Shown piece after piece: positions 5,385-6,012 of a stretch of DNA of 6,012 nucleotides. A program made the position numbers and the translations under genes. Under the pieces are notes generated by a model. The model was not told where the DNA came from. It ran no database searches and saw only the letters and a list, made by a program, of their open reading frames with translations. Origin of the DNA: Clostridiales bacterium (GTDB lineage Bacteria > Bacillota > Clostridia > WRLR01); NCBI GenBank assembly GCA_031287655.1, contig JAITSR010000240.1, forward strand, positions 1-6,012. The letters run 5' to 3'. Position 1 is the stretch's first letter, and the number at the start of each line of letters is the position of its first letter.

Positions 5385-6012
5385 ATGAGAATACCACAAG
5401 CACCGCTCTTTTCGGACCCGATCTACAACGGCGCCGCGGACCCCGTGATCTTTTACAACCACGAGGAAGCGGAGTGGTGGATCGTCTATACGCAGCGTAT
5501 GCACAGCGCGCCGGGGCCGGGCCACGCGCCGATCCACGGCTCAAAACTCGGCGTCGCCGCCTCCCCGGACGGCCGCGACTGGCTGTACCGCGGCACGCTT
5601 GAGGGGCTTGAGTTTGAACGCGGGCACAACACCTTTTGGGCCCCCGAAATCATCCGGCACGAAGGCAAATATCATATGTATGTGAGTTATGTGCGGGGCA
5701 TCCCGACGACATGGGAGCGCCCGAGGGACATCATTCACTACACGAGCGCGAACGGCTGGGACTGGACGTTTGAGAAAAAACTCCGCCTGTCGTCCGAGCG
5801 CGTCATCGACGCCTGCGTCGCGAAGCTGCCCTCCGGCGTCTGGCGCATGTGGTACAAGGACGAGAATCACAAGAGCCACAGTTACTTTGCGGACAGCCGC
5901 GACCTGTACGAGTGGGAAGCGGGCGGCGCGGCGATCACACTCGACGCGCACGAGGGGCCGAACGTCTTTGAGTTTGCCGGAAGCTTCTGGCTGATCGCAG
6001 ATTTCTGGCGCG
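5385..6012 (+). CDS. GH43-like five-bladed beta-propeller glycosidase, 3'-truncated by window edge
   Basis: The frame is open from ATG 5385 to the end of the window, giving 209 residues, about the first two thirds of a typical protein of this kind. Motifs match the GH43-type beta-propeller fold: GAADPVIFYN with Asp19 as candidate catalytic base; TFWAPEI at 84-89, a classic GH43-like segment; VIDA with Asp142 as candidate pKa-modulating aspartate; and EGPNVF with Glu190 as candidate general acid. The spacing and order (Asp, Asp, Glu-Gly-Pro) fit that family. There is no signal peptide, so the enzyme is expected in the cytoplasm, where it would cut glycosides brought in by the transporter encoded just upstream. 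Specificity cannot be assigned. Related propeller families (GH32, GH62, GH117, GH130) are alternatives, though WAPE together with EGP favours GH43 or a neighbouring unclassified group. It follows the binding-protein gene by 80 bases, with a hairpin and a strong SD between them. Confidence 0.82.
   Translation, partial: MRIPQAPLFSDPIYNGAADPVIFYNHEEAEWWIVYTQRMHSAPGPGHAPIHGSKLGVAASPDGRDWLYRGTLEGLEFERGHNTFWAPEIIRHEGKYHMYVSYVRGIPTTWERPRDIIHYTSANGWDWTFEKKLRLSSERVIDACVAKLPSGVWRMWYKDENHKSHSYFADSRDLYEWEAGGAAITLDAHEGPNVFEFAGSFWLIADFWR

Overview
The window looks like a chromosomal fragment of an anaerobic Gram-positive bacterium, most likely a Clostridia-type Bacillota. The evidence is strong AGGAGG-type ribosome binding sites, an LplB/YtcP-type sugar ABC transporter, and a lipoprotein solute-binding protein with the Ala/Thr-rich linker often seen in such organisms. 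Most of the window is GC-rich with G/C-ending codons. The first kilobase is visibly more AT-rich. Species cannot be named from this sequence.

Layout, all genes on the + strand. (1) 1-1095: the 3' part of an AAA+ ATPase with a DUF4143 C-terminus; its start and half of its Walker A motif lie before the window. (2) 1096-1341: a 246-base gap with a 20-bp operator-like dyad (1226-1245), a possible weak promoter and the SD of the next gene. (3) 1342-2250 and 2276-3172: two CUT1-type inner-membrane permeases. (4) 3173-3351: an intergenic stretch with a weak hairpin plus T-run, then a tandem array built on an 8-bp motif that ends directly against the SD of the next gene. (5) 3352-5304: a large lipoprotein solute-binding protein with an unusual N-terminus. 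Eleven collagen-like Gly-X-Y triplets precede the signal peptide, and about 70 Ala/Thr-rich residues follow the predicted lipid-anchored cysteine. (6) 5305-5384: a perfect 13-bp GC-rich hairpin without a U tract, followed by a strong SD. (7) 5385-end: the N-terminal 209 residues of a probable cytoplasmic GH43-like beta-propeller glycosidase, cut by the window edge.

Genes 3-7 read as one carbohydrate-use operon. The lipoprotein would capture a sugar, probably an oligosaccharide, outside the cell, the two permeases would move it in, and the glycosidase would cleave it inside. No ATP-binding subunit is encoded here; CUT1 systems of this kind commonly borrow a shared MsmX-type ATPase. The substrate cannot be read from the sequence. 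The AAA/DUF4143 gene appears unrelated to the operon.

The transport system itself is ordinary. The most unusual part is about 3231-3822, where two unrelated repeat tracts (an 8/28-bp non-coding array and a 9-bp coding array) lie on either side of the solute-binding protein's start codon, followed by a low-complexity linker.
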